64,000 nt of DNA from Cladobotryum mycophilum. Taxonomy: Eukaryota; Ascomycota; Sordariomycetes; Hypocreales; Hypocreaceae. The stretch's first letter is position 1. Each line of letters starts with the position of its first letter. Shown one piece after another: positions 35,176-47,065 of this stretch. The position numbers and the translations under genes are program-made. A model generated the notes under the pieces. That model was not told where the DNA came from. It did no database searches and saw nothing but the letters and a program-made list of their open reading frames with translations. The stretch covers positions 3,720,001 through 3,784,000 of the forward strand of contig CM071589.1 of assembly GCA_036429605.1 (NCBI GenBank), in the 5' to 3' direction.

Positions 35176-35375
35176 GCTTTGATAGAGAAGGAATATTATA
35201 TCATGTCATGTTATGAATTTATGTTGGTAGATGGTAGACCTCAAGAACAATAGAATATGTGTCTCCCTTGATCTCAGGTCCATGTCTCACTCAGTGAATC
35301 AAGTACGACGACAATGACCGGAATATAATAAAAGACTAAAGAAGGAAAAGAGAGAAAAGAAAGAGAGAAATAGGA

Positions 35376-36012
35376 TCAAATATCTTCCCCATTTCCAGTA
35401 AAAATAAACTCCAGAATTCTCCGCAGACCCTGTAGATCCCCTTCTATCGTCCCGGCCTTGTCCTTGTCAACCCATCTTTGCGTGTACCCGCCCCCCAAAG
35501 CCAATAATCCAGGCATCTCGGTTGACATTGATGACAACGTTGTTTGCTTCTGCATCCACCCAAAATAATGCCGCGTGTATGCAGCGACTCGAGCGTCGTC
35601 TTGATCTGTTTTAGCCCATCGCTCTCTCAGGGCTTGTGGCGTACCGGACTCCATGATATATCTGAGCGTTATCGCTTATTTCGATGCGGTACAGGAGTAG
35701 GCCAAGACGCTGCCCCATGGTCCTCCTCCAGCACAATGCCATAGAGTAGCGAAGTATGGAAATCGGGTCCAAAGTTGGCGCTGACGATTTCCTCGTGTGT
35801 CCTGTCCTCCTTCTTTTTGGCGCTGTCTCTATGTATATGGACGTGCTTGAAGTAAAATCTCTGGCTATAAATAGCGACATCAGTGGGCATGGAATCGAGT
35901 ACTCTGTACAAGTTTTGCCAGTCATTGGGGGGCAGAATTTGGACTTGGCTGGTGAGAAATGTCAGAAACGTCGTGGTCCAAGGCTCAGGCTCCGGTTCGA
36001 AGTTTCTACACT
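35376..36012 (-). pseudogene. Unrecognised gene, 5' truncated and frame-broken
   Basis: Two adjoining minus-strand frames appear to belong together. The upstream part (to ~35665) reads WTTTFLTFLTSQVQILPPND, then NLYRVLDSMPTDVAIYSQRF, and ends HTSLLYGIVLEEDHG...PHRNKR. The downstream part reads ITLRYIMESGTPQALRERW, then ARVAAYTRHYFGWMQKQ, to a stop at 35376. Joining them needs one extra base near 35660-35666 (AAGCGATAA); there is no C run here. The 5' end dissolves into AT-rich sequence at a possible TAG acceptor near 36013, and no first exon is seen. Family unknown. A missed intron is possible but no donor fits. Confidence 0.4.
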
Positions 36013-36531
36013 TTATTAAATAATCTAATAATAAAGATATTAAAAACACAGGTACTAGATGCCATGTTCACCGTTCAATCATAAAATTAAAATTAAAATA
36101 CATACATACATACATACGTAACCAAAAGAGGCTGGGAGGTTTACACGCTTCTTCTGCTTCAATGTGATGCCCTTTGCTGCTGGAGTTCTTGGCCTGTTTA
36201 ATGATAATCCTGTAGAATATAGTCGACTTCCAGATATATATCACCACCTTGATCCTTCTCATAGATATGGAGTCTGAGTCCATCACAAAGCTACCTAGCT
36301 TCACTCTGCGTACTACCTATGCCGCCTATACATGTACTTGCTTGTTCATATGATCGATTTCTCTACGTGTCAAGTGGGTAAAGTACATGTGCTTGGAAAC
36401 TACCCCGAGAGCACCTCCCCATGGAGCTCCTTACTATAGACAGGAAGGAGACACCAATGATTAAAGATGTAGACAGAGTGGCCAAGTACGAATGCATAAT
36501 CCTATTATGCTTTGTATGTCCCTAAATCCCC
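36013..36531. other. Intergenic region
   Basis: AT-rich gap with a (CATA)n microsatellite at about 36099-36118. It holds the promoter of the next gene (+). Nothing else recognised. Confidence 0.4.
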
Positions 36532-37423
36532 GTGTCTTGTGTATTTCCTGTCAAGATGGCGCAGATACGACCTCTCTCCAATTTTCAGGACCTTATTGTG
36601 AAGGGCCGAGGGGTATATGCTCGAATGATTCGAAATATAGAGAGAAATGGGTCCACACCAAGCTCTCTTCCTACCATCGAACCTCGCTATCATACGACAG
36701 AAGAAACGTTTCGGGAACCTCTTATCTTTCCAAAAATAATGGATCAGATCACGAGTGCCGGCTGCCCTGGTAATGATTATGTGTTTATCGAGGTACACAA
36801 TACGGGTAGTACGAGTGAAGAGAGCCCTTATCAGAATTATATACACCAGGGCGGCGAAGCAATGCTTTGCATGAATAACTACGCTGAACGAGACGACCTC
36901 TTTGGGACTTCGGCTAGGATAGTTTGGTCGGATTTGATGGCCGTGTGCTACTCTCGTGTCGTGGGTCGCCATGGGGGGGATATGAAGGGCCTAAAGACAA
37001 TATGGCGGGTTTATATCAGCAACCTGGTATGCGAGATTCAAACGGTTTAACTATGATAATAACGAGACTCTATAGATTACACAAGGCGTGATTGACGCCA
37101 TCCTCAAGGGCCGAAAGACAGTGATCGATGTCGGTGCTGGAGAGCCGGGCTTTTTCGCCCTTCTAGGCACAGTGCATGGCAACGGCCCGGCATACATGCT
37201 AGGAGACTACCCGGAGATGTTCAGACGAAAGTTCATCTCTCGAGCTCGAATCGTCCCCTACGGTGATATACCAGCTCTCTGCTGGATATTGGAAGAAATA
37301 CCGTTGTCCCCGCCGCCGCCGCCGCCCGCCCCGCTTGACGATCGGCCAAAGTCGAGGAAAGAAAGGCGTCAACACCGAAAGGCGCAATCACGTTCTTCCG
37401 CCGCGTCTATTCAGAAGACCTAA
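36532..37423 (+). CDS. Lineage-specific protein of unknown function
   Basis: Predicted 280 residues from exons 36532-37026 and 37076-37423. The 49-bp intron (GTATGC...CTATAG, branch-like TTTAACTATG) keeps frame. The start could be the ATG at 36532 or that at 36556 (MAQIRPLSNF). The sequence is globular and mixed (PRYHTTEETFREPLIF, GCPGNDYVFIEVHNTG, LITQGVIDAILKGRKTVIDV). A Pro8 run (PPPPPPAP region) and a strongly basic C-terminus (RPKSRKERRQHRKAQSR) follow. No signal peptide or membrane helix. I do not recognise the family. The basic tail could serve nuclear import or nucleic-acid binding (inference). Confidence 0.6.
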
Positions 37424-38022
37424 TTGATCACGACGGCATATATGCCTTGGGCACGCCAGTAAAAGGCCCCGCTATTCAGGTCATAGGATAGTGTCTTCTT
37501 GACGCAGGGAAGAAAATACCTGTGTCGGTAGGAGTGTTGTACATCCTAGTACATCGCTCACTTATGGCAGGTCACAGCCATAGAAACTGCCACCGTCATG
37601 CCATCTGGGGTGTTGGGAGTCATTTCAGGAATACCGTATATGGAGGTCCATACTCCGTCTAGGAAAGTACTGGTGGCGACTGATACAGAACGCCGCTGAT
37701 CTGGAACTCGATGATGGCAGTGATCTGGCACTAGCCTAGAGTATAAAATGCGCGCGATCCCCTGCCGGTCCTAAGAAGCTTGATTCTGTTGATATGTGGA
37801 ACGGCTCCCCTCTTAGAGGGACACCTATATGAGTCTGCGCGTCTGAGCCTCTGTTGGTTGAGGTGCCGCGATAGGTGACCAGTAACCCTGTCAGCATCGC
37901 CTAGATGTGGTCTTTAGTGCATCCAGGAACCAACCGATGAAAAATACTGCAAGGCGAAGCTAATTAACAGACTCACACCAAGGTATGTCAAATCCACCTC
38001 TATATTCGCTAAAGCAGTTCTA
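37424..38022. other. Convergent intergenic region
   Basis: 3' flanks of two unrecognised genes. Part (37914-38120) is open in a minus-strand frame that may be the true end of the next gene. Confidence 0.35.
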
Positions 38023-39024
38023 TCAAGATGTTTCGCCAGCACGTCCTTCAGCATTGTGCCGGAGCTCCCGTTGCTCTTGCACAACCATATGTGTAGAGTC
38101 AAATACTTGGCCGCTCCCAAGCCATTCTGGATATTTATCAGTGTCTACAAACCGAGAGGTGGGTCCAACTAATGGCTCATCCCCCACAAGTTCTTCCCAC
38201 TCATCCCTAAGCATTCCTAAGTAGGTATCTGGATCCCATGCCGCGACTGGGTCGGGCTGAAGACCAAAAGCTGTAGCTTCTCGGGCTTCCAGATATATGA
38301 CAAAATCGATGGCAGTTTCCAGTGTGGTTTTGATAGTAGTTGTAGTCTCTCCTGTATAGCCATCGATGATCTTGTCTGCGATTGGCTCGAACGTGATGGG
38401 GGCGCTTAGGCCATCTCCCACGCCAGTGCGAACCAGGAAGACGGGGAGTCTACCCAGCGTCTTGGAGTCTTCGCCGTTATAGTGTTCAGGGGAGATAATG
38501 ATGAGAAGTGCTTGGAAAAGGGGCTGAAGGATAAAAGACTGATGGTTCTTCACAATGCCCCAAGGAGGTGCTCCTGAGGTTATTGTCTCAATGTATGTGC
38601 GACGGCATGTCTCAACCTCGGCGCAGATGGATCTGTGTAAAAAGGCGATGTTATTTATGGTCGACTGCGAAGGCGAAGCTTCGCCAACGGCATCCTTTGG
38701 TTGAATAAATTTGCAGATAAATCGTTGATGTTCAATTTCAGACCGATAGGGCTTAAACCATCGGCGGTACACATAGTTGTGAAGCACGCCTTTAAGTAGC
38801 CAACAGCCTTTCATGAGATAGATAGGAACCGACTTATTGCATGTAGTGATAAATTCATACGATCCCATAGCAGGTAGACTGTGGGCTTCATGGATTGACG
38901 GTGTGTACGTACGCATAACGCCCTGCATGTACATGTCAAATCGATGGTGTCCTTCTAGCTGAGTTCGAAGATACCACAGCCTTTCTTCTCTTGTAAGGTC
39001 CGTATAGGGTCGTTGGAAAGCCAT
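38023..39024 (-). CDS. Lineage-specific protein of unknown function
   Basis: Single-exon frame of 333 residues starting MAFQRPYTDLTREERLWYLR. Notable segments are PIYLMKGCWLLKGVLHNYVY, HQRFICKFIQPKDAVGE, SFILQPLFQALLIIISPEHY and WEELVGDEPLVGP. No signal peptide, no clear membrane helix, no catalytic motif I can name. The last 24 residues (from about MVVQEQRELRH) look unlike the rest. The overlapping frame at 37914-38120 reads HIWLCKSNGSSGTMLKDVLA and on, which looks more protein-like, so a frame error near 38100 is possible. The neighbouring unknown genes have similar character. Confidence 0.55.
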   Translation of the reverse strand: MAFQRPYTDLTREERLWYLRTQLEGHHRFDMYMQGVMRTYTPSIHEAHSLPAMGSYEFITTCNKSVPIYLMKGCWLLKGVLHNYVYRRWFKPYRSEIEHQRFICKFIQPKDAVGEASPSQSTINNIAFLHRSICAEVETCRRTYIETITSGAPPWGIVKNHQSFILQPLFQALLIIISPEHYNGEDSKTLGRLPVFLVRTGVGDGLSAPITFEPIADKIIDGYTGETTTTIKTTLETAIDFVIYLEAREATAFGLQPDPVAAWDPDTYLGMLRDEWEELVGDEPLVGPTSRFVDTDKYPEWLGSGQVFDSTHMVVQEQRELRHNAEGRAGETS

Positions 39025-39517
39025 GATGATTCTCTCCTGCGTGTGCTCGGGGACTGGGATTATGGTGTTGGGAAGAATGATATGAATAAGCAGTGGGGCA
39101 ACACAGACTGTCGGAGATGTTCACAAATGTAAAAGTAAAAGAGAATTGAAATGGATTATGGATGAGGCTGAACAGGTATGGGTTTATGTTAGACTTAAGT
39201 AAGTGGTGGATTTTATGTGGTCATAGCTAGCTCTCTTATACATGCTGCAATGGAAACTATAATTAGAGCAAGAGAATTTATTTATTTATTTATTACCAAT
39301 AATTATTTTCAAGATTTTAGGCAAGTACTCGAGGAAGTTATAGCTTTGGACTTGAAAAGGTTTATTTCCTAGTCTGTTATTTACTTTTTGCTCTTGTGAT
39401 GGCGAAAGAAAACACACCAACAACAAAAAGAGGACACAGTGGCCCAAAAGCTTCCACTAATCCCGGGTAACGCCATTGAAGGCTGTGTACCGTCATCACC
39501 AAAGTGTATGCCAAGAA
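39025..39517. other. Intergenic region
   Basis: Promoter of the preceding unknown gene (-) and 3' flank of the NmrA-like gene. Contains a TTTA repeat near 39279-39295. No gene seen. Confidence 0.4.
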
Positions 39518-40604
39518 TCAGTTCAGCCCCGTCCTCAACACATCAGGCAGTTTCTCGGCCGAGTATCCCACAGACCTCATCCACTCCTCAATCGACTTCA
39601 TCCTCCCCGGGTAGATCCTATCCAGACGCTCATAGTCCTTTGTCCAGAGCCCCGTGTTGCCCCCGCTCTCGGTCCAGATGCGGAACCAGGGCGCAAACAT
39701 CTCGCGCCTCGTCTTCAGCGTCGGATCGTCGTACCCCGGGGAGCCGCTCAGGCCAATCTTCTTGTCGGGCCAGGTGTTCATAAGGGCTGGGATGTCCATT
39801 GGCTCGAAACGGGCTGCGAGGCCGGTGACGTTGGTAAAGGCGGAGGCGATCCTATCTCCCATCACGTGCTCGATGCCCACGCCCAGGAGATCGCCTTCAA
39901 ACTCTTGGGGGTGCTCAAATATGTAGCGCGTGAACCAGCCGATTTCAGCGAGCGATTGAATGGCAAAGGCACCGGTAGGTCCGATGGCCATGCGAAACAC
40001 GTACACGCCGTCTGGACCCTTGCTTGGGAACCAACTGTTGCCGAGGTGAGCTTCCGCATAGGGTCCAGTCTCGATGACGCTCCAGTTCATCTTGTCAGTG
40101 GGCTGAGCCCTCAGGTACTCTGAAAACAAAACAAAAAACTTATTAGCAATGCCTCGTCATGGTAACGAATGAGAGGTAACACATACCAACGACCTTTGCC
40201 TTGCCATCCACGAATGGAACACGATAGGTGGGATCGAAGCCGCTCTTCTTGGACACATAAGGCAAAGAGCTATATACGAAATGCTTCACCCCGGCCCAGT
40301 ACGCAATCTCGTACATGCGTATACCCCAGAAAATCTCTGCCTTTTCACCGATAGCAAAGCCATTAGTGTTGACAAAAACTGCGTCCACCCCCTTAAAGGC
40401 AGAGACAAGAGTGTCTTCATCGTAGCAATCTCCCTCTATCAGGTGAACCCGAGGTAGAACAGCGAGCTGCTTGCATTGCTCCGATGTAGCGTCTCGTGAA
40501 AGAAGCCTAATCGCAAAGGACTCATTCTTGACGAGTTCTTGCGTCACAGCCGAGTTCTGCGCACCTGCGCCTCCAAGGATGAGGATGATTTTAGTGGCAG
40601 CCAT
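39518..40604 (-). CDS. NmrA-like NAD(P)-binding protein
   Basis: Predicted 339 residues from exons 40604-40187 and 40119-39518; intron GTATGT...TTTTCAG (67 bp). The N-terminus MAATKIILILGGAGAQNSAV carries the Rossmann glycine motif (GGAGAQ). It is followed by the atypical-SDR blocks LLSRDATSEQC, LIEGDCYDEDTLVSAFKGVD and VKHFVYSSLPYVSKKSG. The second half has SVIETGPYAEAHLG and a C-terminal substrate-domain-like region. NmrA-like proteins bind NAD(P) and act either as redox sensors or as reductases; the usual SDR Tyr-x3-Lys pair is not clearly kept, so a regulatory or modified role is possible. No clustered biosynthetic genes adjoin it. Confidence 0.83.
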
Positions 40605-41763
40605 TTTGTCTTTTTCTTTGTCGTTGAATAAAAGATACCGTGATGTTTTGAAGATGATCTAGATGAAGAAGTAGAACTGATCGGTGAGTGAGTAAAACAT
40701 CATACTCAGCCTGGAACTTGGGTCTTTATACTTCCTGATAGAACCCATATTTCTACAACCGCTCTGCCATAAACGATAGTATTCATAAGAGCTATAGGAT
40801 ATCACTAATCATGATGCCAGAGTTAACATCTCCTTACTTTACTTTTGGCTGTACTTCCAGGTTTGAAGAGATGCTTGTAAAGGTGTAAGTGGTGCCTATG
40901 GGAGTACGCGCTCACAGCCTCACGACGCAACATGCAAATACCCCTGTCTCTAGTAACAGAATACTAATCATTGGATGAAAAGTAATCAGGTTATGGAGAC
41001 GAACGAGGAGAGCAATCGCAGTCTGCCTAGCAGGTTTGTGCTGCAACACTATGCTGTTCTACCACATTGTCTTACCCTAGATTGAAGGCTGTTGGACTGA
41101 TACGTAAATACGACATGTTATACTTCAGGAATATTTGTCTCCTATGTCGTAAGACACTGGCTGATTACTCAATAGTCCGAGGTTCATCAATGGAAGCCTT
41201 GTTATATGCTGCATCATCTTAATCCAAGTTATCAATCCACGATTCTCTGAATTCTTTGGAATCATCCCTTCTAGCCCCACGTCAAACGGGATTTGAGACT
41301 GGTTCGGTACTAGACTGCTCATGAGCATGACCATTTGCGTAGGTCAGTTTCTTCGTCATCGCTCCAGATTACTGATCAACACTTTTCATGTGGAATCATA
41401 GGCCATTTGCTAAAGATTATTCAACTCAGTGTCTTCGAGGGGGGCAATTCAACTCGTTGATGTAATTTATTGAATTTGGTAGTATACACTGCGAATTCTG
41501 CACAGTTTAGCTACATACTTTACACACACCCGACCAGCATTCGCCTCTGACCACACCATGCCCATGTCCAATTATTTGTCTATTGAGTCGCCGTCCCTTC
41601 TGGCTACTCGTGCAAATCAGTCATCAATTCGGTGGAAGCTCCGCAGACCATCTGTGCATGCCTAGTTTTCATAAACGGATTTCTTCTAACTGACCCACCC
41701 ATACCGCGCAACCCAATGTCTAGACGTCAAATCCTTGTTTCATGATTCTTGAAACGGATCACA
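40605..41763. other. Intergenic region
   Basis: Promoter of the NmrA-like gene and 3' flank of RPN2. Nothing recognisable. Confidence 0.4.
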
Positions 41764-44700
41764 TTACTCCTCATCCTCTTCGTCATCGGAAAAGTATTCA
41801 AACGGACGGGGAACGCTGGCTTCCTCATCACCTTCGCCATCCTCATCTACTGCAGTCAATACACCAGCGGCGGCGGCAGCCCCTGACCCCATACCTCCGT
41901 TGTTGCCACCAGGGGTCTGAGGATCTGCCAATCCGAACGCGGTACGGCCTTGGGTGCGCAGCAACTGATCCATGACTGGGTTGCCAGTAGAGCCACGTGC
42001 AGGGTCCACAAGGCCTTCAAGCAAAGATCTCCCCGATGCAGCAGCACGGGCCCCACCGCCTCTAGTGTTCTGCTGTCCAGCAACAGGGGCACGCTCGGTT
42101 GTGACCTTCTTTAATTTCTCTTCAACAAGAACCTTGGCCTCTTTAGGCTGGGTATCATCTAGAAGCAGAGGACCACCGGTTGGCTAAGTAACGGTTAGTC
42201 TTCAACAAACTACAATGTAGTGGCATTATAACTTTACCTTTTTGACGGGCTTGTATCGACCAGCAGGGAAGCTGACGTACTTCAACTGTCCTGGCAGGAC
42301 TCTGCTCATATTCTCAAGCTCGTAGCCAATCTTCTCCTTTTCGGGCTTCTTCTTTGAATCAGTAGAGACTACAGTGTCCTTATCATCTGTCTCCTTCTTG
42401 TCCTTGGATTCTTCCTTGGGCTTCTCCTCATCGACATCCATCTTGTCGCTGCTCTTAACAGGGGCAGAATCGATGTCCATGCTTTCGCGTCGCTGGGCTC
42501 GCTCCTTCTTCTGTGCTCTTCTCTTGGCCTGGGCAGTCGTTGAAAGGATAGCCGTGGCAATCAATGCAGGGCCCTCCTCGGTCTTGACCTCCTGCTCAGG
42601 TGGGTAGTCGAACAAGCTTTGGCGAGTGGCACAGTGGAATTTGAAGTCGGGAATCTCCAGGTCCGAGTCCAAGCCAATGACAGAAGTTGGCGAGAAACTC
42701 AAAGATAGGAAATGAGTCAAGGGGAACCAGTACCAATATTGAGTAAAGACGGCCATGCCTACAATGCCAGTCATGTTCAGGTTACCGGTCTGGGTCTGAA
42801 GCCCAATCGTGCAGTTTCGGCCACCAGCATCGATGATGCCGAGAGCAAGGGCAGCACCGAATTTGGTCATGGCATCCTCATGTCGGTCACCCACAACCTT
42901 CTTCAAAGTCTTACGAATGGCAGACACCTTGGGGTTCATGACCTCATTTTGTTGAACCATGATCATGGCAAGAGCGATAAGTGCACCCTGCCGGACAAAG
43001 TCGGTAGGGTCCTTCATCATGGGCTCGAGAAGGTCAATGGCTTCATCGAGGCCGGTGCCAGCGCAAGAGATACCAAGGGCCATGGCGGAGCCATAGCGCA
43101 CGTGAGGGTTGTAGGACTCCGACAGCAGCTCAACCATCCTGGGAACACTACCCGGCTTACGGAAAAGGATGAATCCAAGACTCATGACGGCGATACGGCG
43201 AACGTCATCATTGACATCGCTGACTGCAGTGTGAAGAAGCTTCCTCACGGCCTTGTTGCTGCCTGTGCCACAGTAGGCCAGGGCAACAGTCATGATACCA
43301 CCATATCGGAGAGTTGGATCAGGATCGTTCAAAAGACCCTCAATCAAGACATCGGCTCCTTCTTGGCGGCCATACATGATGAGGGCCATTCCGAGGGCTA
43401 CACCTCGAACAATCTTTTCGTGTGTAGTCTCATGTGCATAGGTGATCATGTCCTCAAGAGCCTTGACGTTGCCAGTTCCAAGCATGACCAGACCCATAGA
43501 CAGGCCAACCGCCTCACCATTGAGAGCAGAATCTTGGAAGAGGATCTCCTTAAGCTTCTCGAACACTTCACTATCACCCGTGCCCATACCGGCAATACCC
43601 AGACCAAGGGCACCACCGTGCTGAACCACTTCTTCTTCTGTTTGGCTGAATTGTGTCTTCAGGTATTCCAAAGCACCAGCGCCATGGTTGGCATGAATAA
43701 GGCCGTAGGCATACAAGGCACCACCCTGGCTAAAGATGGAACCGGTGCCGAGGCCTCCCTGTCTGGGCAGATAGGGCTCAAGAAGCTTCCTCGCCTGTGA
43801 AATATTCCCTCGGTGAATAACACCAAGTGCTGCGGTGGCCGTGAACTTGGACCAGTTGACAGCCTTACCAAGCCACTCCAGATTATCGCGGAAGAACTTG
43901 TCGTTTGTAGTGCCCTGGTTCATGAAAGCGTTGCAGAAAGTAACGGCGGTATGGAAGATGGAATTACGGCCTTCCAAACTGTCCCTGACCTTGTTTAGGA
44001 TGCTCAGGTCGGTGTGGTTATTACGGTAAAGAAACTCGAGGTTCAGGCGAATAGTCTTGGAGCCGTCTAGGATAGATCGAATGTTGCGATAGACCTTGGC
44101 AACTTCGTCCGCCAACTCGTTCTCGGGGGTGCTTTGCTGGTTCTGCAGCAGAGGTTCGTTCTCCTTATCTGCGCCCTGGGGAGCCTCCTCCTTCTTTTGT
44201 TCGCCAGATGGAAGAGAGGCGAGAACCTTGCCCAAGAACTCTTGGGTTCCATTGTCATACAAATCAAATGCAATTTGGTATGCGTTGGCAATGGATGTGC
44301 GATCGCCTTTGGTGACAAGAGTTTGAAGCATCTGCGAAGCCTCCTCGTCCGCATTCAGATAAACCACACACCTCGCTATCGCAAAGTAATCCGGGTTAGG
44401 GATTTCGTTGAGGAGATCGAGAATGAGACGCAGAATTTCGGTACGGAAAGCTCTTTCTTGGACAATATCCATGCAAATGCTCAGCGTATACTCCATCAGT
44501 TCCTCGGCAGGGCCCTGCTGTCCTTCCTGGGCCTTGGCCTTGGAGCGCTTTTCATCATCGTTGGCACGCTTGATGACCCGCCTCAGAACATCAAGATTCT
44601 TGGCCTCGACGGCAATACCAACAACCTGTCTGTATCTGCCTTGGGACAAGCAGCTCTCGAACAGACGGTCAATGACCCGCTGTAGAGAGGCCTCGGTAGC

Positions 44701-45346
44701 CTTATCAGGGAACTGGGCGATGGATCCAGAGCGGCCGTCCTTGACAACTGGCTGGAAAGTGGCGTCGAGGATGGTGTTGTCGAGAGAGGCGCGAGAAAGA
44801 AGAGACTTGGGAGGGAGAGTCGTCTGGGAGAAGGGAGTTGTGGGCGAAAGCACCGCAGCGCCATCAGCAGCGTTTGAAAAGGTTGTTGACAACTCGGGTA
44901 GGTCGGGATTCTTGGAGGACTTGGGGGAGGCATGCTTGGCGGCAGTAACAGCAATGTACTGGTCCACGCACTTGGAGATGATAGTCTCCTCGAACTCGCT
45001 GGGAGCGTCAAGTTTGAAGAGATCGCCGGCGGCGAGAGCAAAGACCATGCTGTCATTGTAAGCTTGAAGGTGATAGTACACCTTGGCAAGAACAAGAGCA
45101 GCGAGTTGTCGTTCCGAGAAGGACTCGTCCTCGTAGAGAGCCTCGCTTGATGACAAGGTGTTAGCTGCAACCCATATGCACATATACCTTGGTGGGTGAA
45201 ACATACATTTGACTCAAGGAGCCAGCGACCTCGGTCCAGATGGTGTCAATATCATCGTTGAGTGTTTGCAAAGCGAAGACCTTGAGTTCAGGCTCCTCAT
45301 CGGAGAGGAATGCCAACACACCCGTTGCCGACACCAAGCCAGGCAT
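41764..45346 (-). CDS. RPN2: 26S proteasome regulatory subunit RPN2
   Basis: Predicted 1155 residues from exons 45346-45207, 45145-42238 and 42183-41764. Introns (GTATGT...CAAG, GTAAAG...TTAG) keep frame exactly. Rpn2 (PSMD1) is a scaffold of the 19S base that docks Rpn10/Rpn13 and Rpn1. The N-terminal helical domain opens MPGLVSATGVLAFLSDEEPE. The toroid of proteasome/cyclosome repeats is clear: GGALYAYGLIHANHG, HGGALGLGIAGMGTGD, RYGGIMTVALAYCGTGS, RYGSAMALGISCAGTG and FGAALALGIIDAGGRN. GMAVFTQYWYWFPLTHFLSL is the conserved post-toroid segment. A Lys/Glu-rich insertion follows (KPKEESKDKKETDDKD). The acidic end FEYFSDDEEDEE corresponds to the Rpn13-binding tail. Confidence 0.97.
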
Positions 45347-47065
45347 GATGATGATGGTATTGAAGAGAGTAGCGACAAGATATACAAGGGGAGAGAGGCG
45401 GCGCAAACGTCTGAGAAAGAAGAAGAACTCTAAAATGAGCTCCTAAGAGTGATGAATGGTGAGAAACCCAATGCCAAGGGTTGACAAAAAGTAATGCTAT
45501 CGCAGTTGTGTAGAGGGAAGCTGGTGATGTGATGATGTGATGCCGTACGTTTTGCGCCAGGCACGACAAGGTCCACGTCCACGTCAGGCACAGCGCTGCC
45601 TTGTCCTTCTCCAAGCCGTGCACGGGCCAAGACGAGCTTTGGTGGAAGGTTGGTAGCTTGGCTTATGTAATGTGATTAGTAGATGTGTCTAACTTGCTAC
45701 ACGTGATCAGACCCATATTTCGAGGCTTTGAAGGCTACACTAGGCCCCATAAAGCTTAGAGTGGGAAATTTGGATGGACACAAAGCAATTTCGAGGCTGA
45801 GCTAAACTTGGTTTTGCTTTGAGCGGCTCCAGGCTTGAAGCAAGGCGGCCAAAGGCTGGCGCAACGATTTTGAAATAAGGGGTGACACGAGAAAAACGAA
45901 GTGATTGAGTTTTTGATTATTTTCTAGGTGATGGAAACTCTCGAGAAATGAAGAAAACGGTGATTCATTTGCTTCATGCAGATTCCTCTCATGTACATGT
46001 CCAGTTACCAGGTTCGTATGTAGTTCACGTACCCTCACGTGTGGTTCGCACATCATTCACCCCCGGGTCAGGGTTACTCGGTACTTGACATCCACGTACC
46101 TCCCTCTCCCCCTCCCCCAGCCCAGCCCAGCGTAGAGGTAGCATCAGGCCAGCCAGCCAGCATCTTGCCCCCTGTCCTTCTCCTCCATGGGCGTCTGGCT
46201 GAGCTGGACGGGCAAACGGCAGAGATCAAGCTTGATTGAGATCTGACAATAGATGATGCTCTTGGCTATAATGATATGATTGATAACAAAGAAAATGGAC
46301 ATATAAAATCAAATAATTTTTTACCATTTGTGATTATTTTTCATCACAACCTCCTGTCCTTGTGCATCTCGTAGAGTGATCCATCCATGATTCGTTGACA
46401 CAATAATCATCACCGTGTTAGCCTGTCCAGTCGCCAGCCGAACACCATCTACTACTGTACTGCTGCTGCTACTGCTGCTACAACTATAAGGGTGCTACTA
46501 TTATAGACGGTCGAGTCCATCACAGGAGCAAAAAAAAAAAAAAAAGTTGTCAAGGCGCATTTCCATCAAAACCCCCATCTCGTCCATCCCTGCCTGAGCT
46601 CATATCAGGGCCTGTCCAAATACCATTTCCAACGACGACAAAGCCCCCCATGGCTTTCTAACATCTACTCGACGCGCATCTCATCTCGAACCCACCGGCC
46701 GTCCAAGACCCTTTCATGCATTTGTCTGGCCAGCTGGCGTCTGCGCGCGTGCCTACAAACAGCAACCAGCTATCGCCCCCGCGCCGAACTATCCATCATC
46801 GCGACTCCGCCGTCCTGCTCCGAGTCGAGTCCGTTTTGTTCACGACAAGCATGAGAATGTTGGTTTGCGACTCGACCGGCATCGCATCCTTCGCGCGCTC
46901 CACAGCAATCTAAAACCATCATCGATCCCATTTACTATCGCGTTCTCAGCAGCCTCATGGGACAACGGCCATTGTCACTGGCGAATTGAGACCAGATCCA
47001 ATCTCATTGTCTCCTGCCGCGCCCTTGTTGCGGAGGGACCACGGCATCATCCAACTTCAGCCGTC
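45347..47065. other. Divergent intergenic region RPN2/CET1
   Basis: Shared 1.7 kb promoter region. Contains an A16 run at 46530-46545 and CTGCTGCTGCTACTG repeats near 46462-46485. An ATG at 46865 is in frame with CET1 but its extra 67 residues look like translated leader. I found no clear proteasome box (GGTGGCAAA) by eye. Confidence 0.4.

Noticed and set aside
42712..43800. 362-codon open frame on the plus strand
   Set aside because: It is the antisense shadow of RPN2 exon 2, which is unambiguous. Long antisense frames are common opposite GC-rich conserved genes.
46865..47065. Upstream ATG extending CET1 by 67 residues
   Set aside because: The extension has leader-like composition, and the downstream ATG (MDLRSVLN) is a better start.
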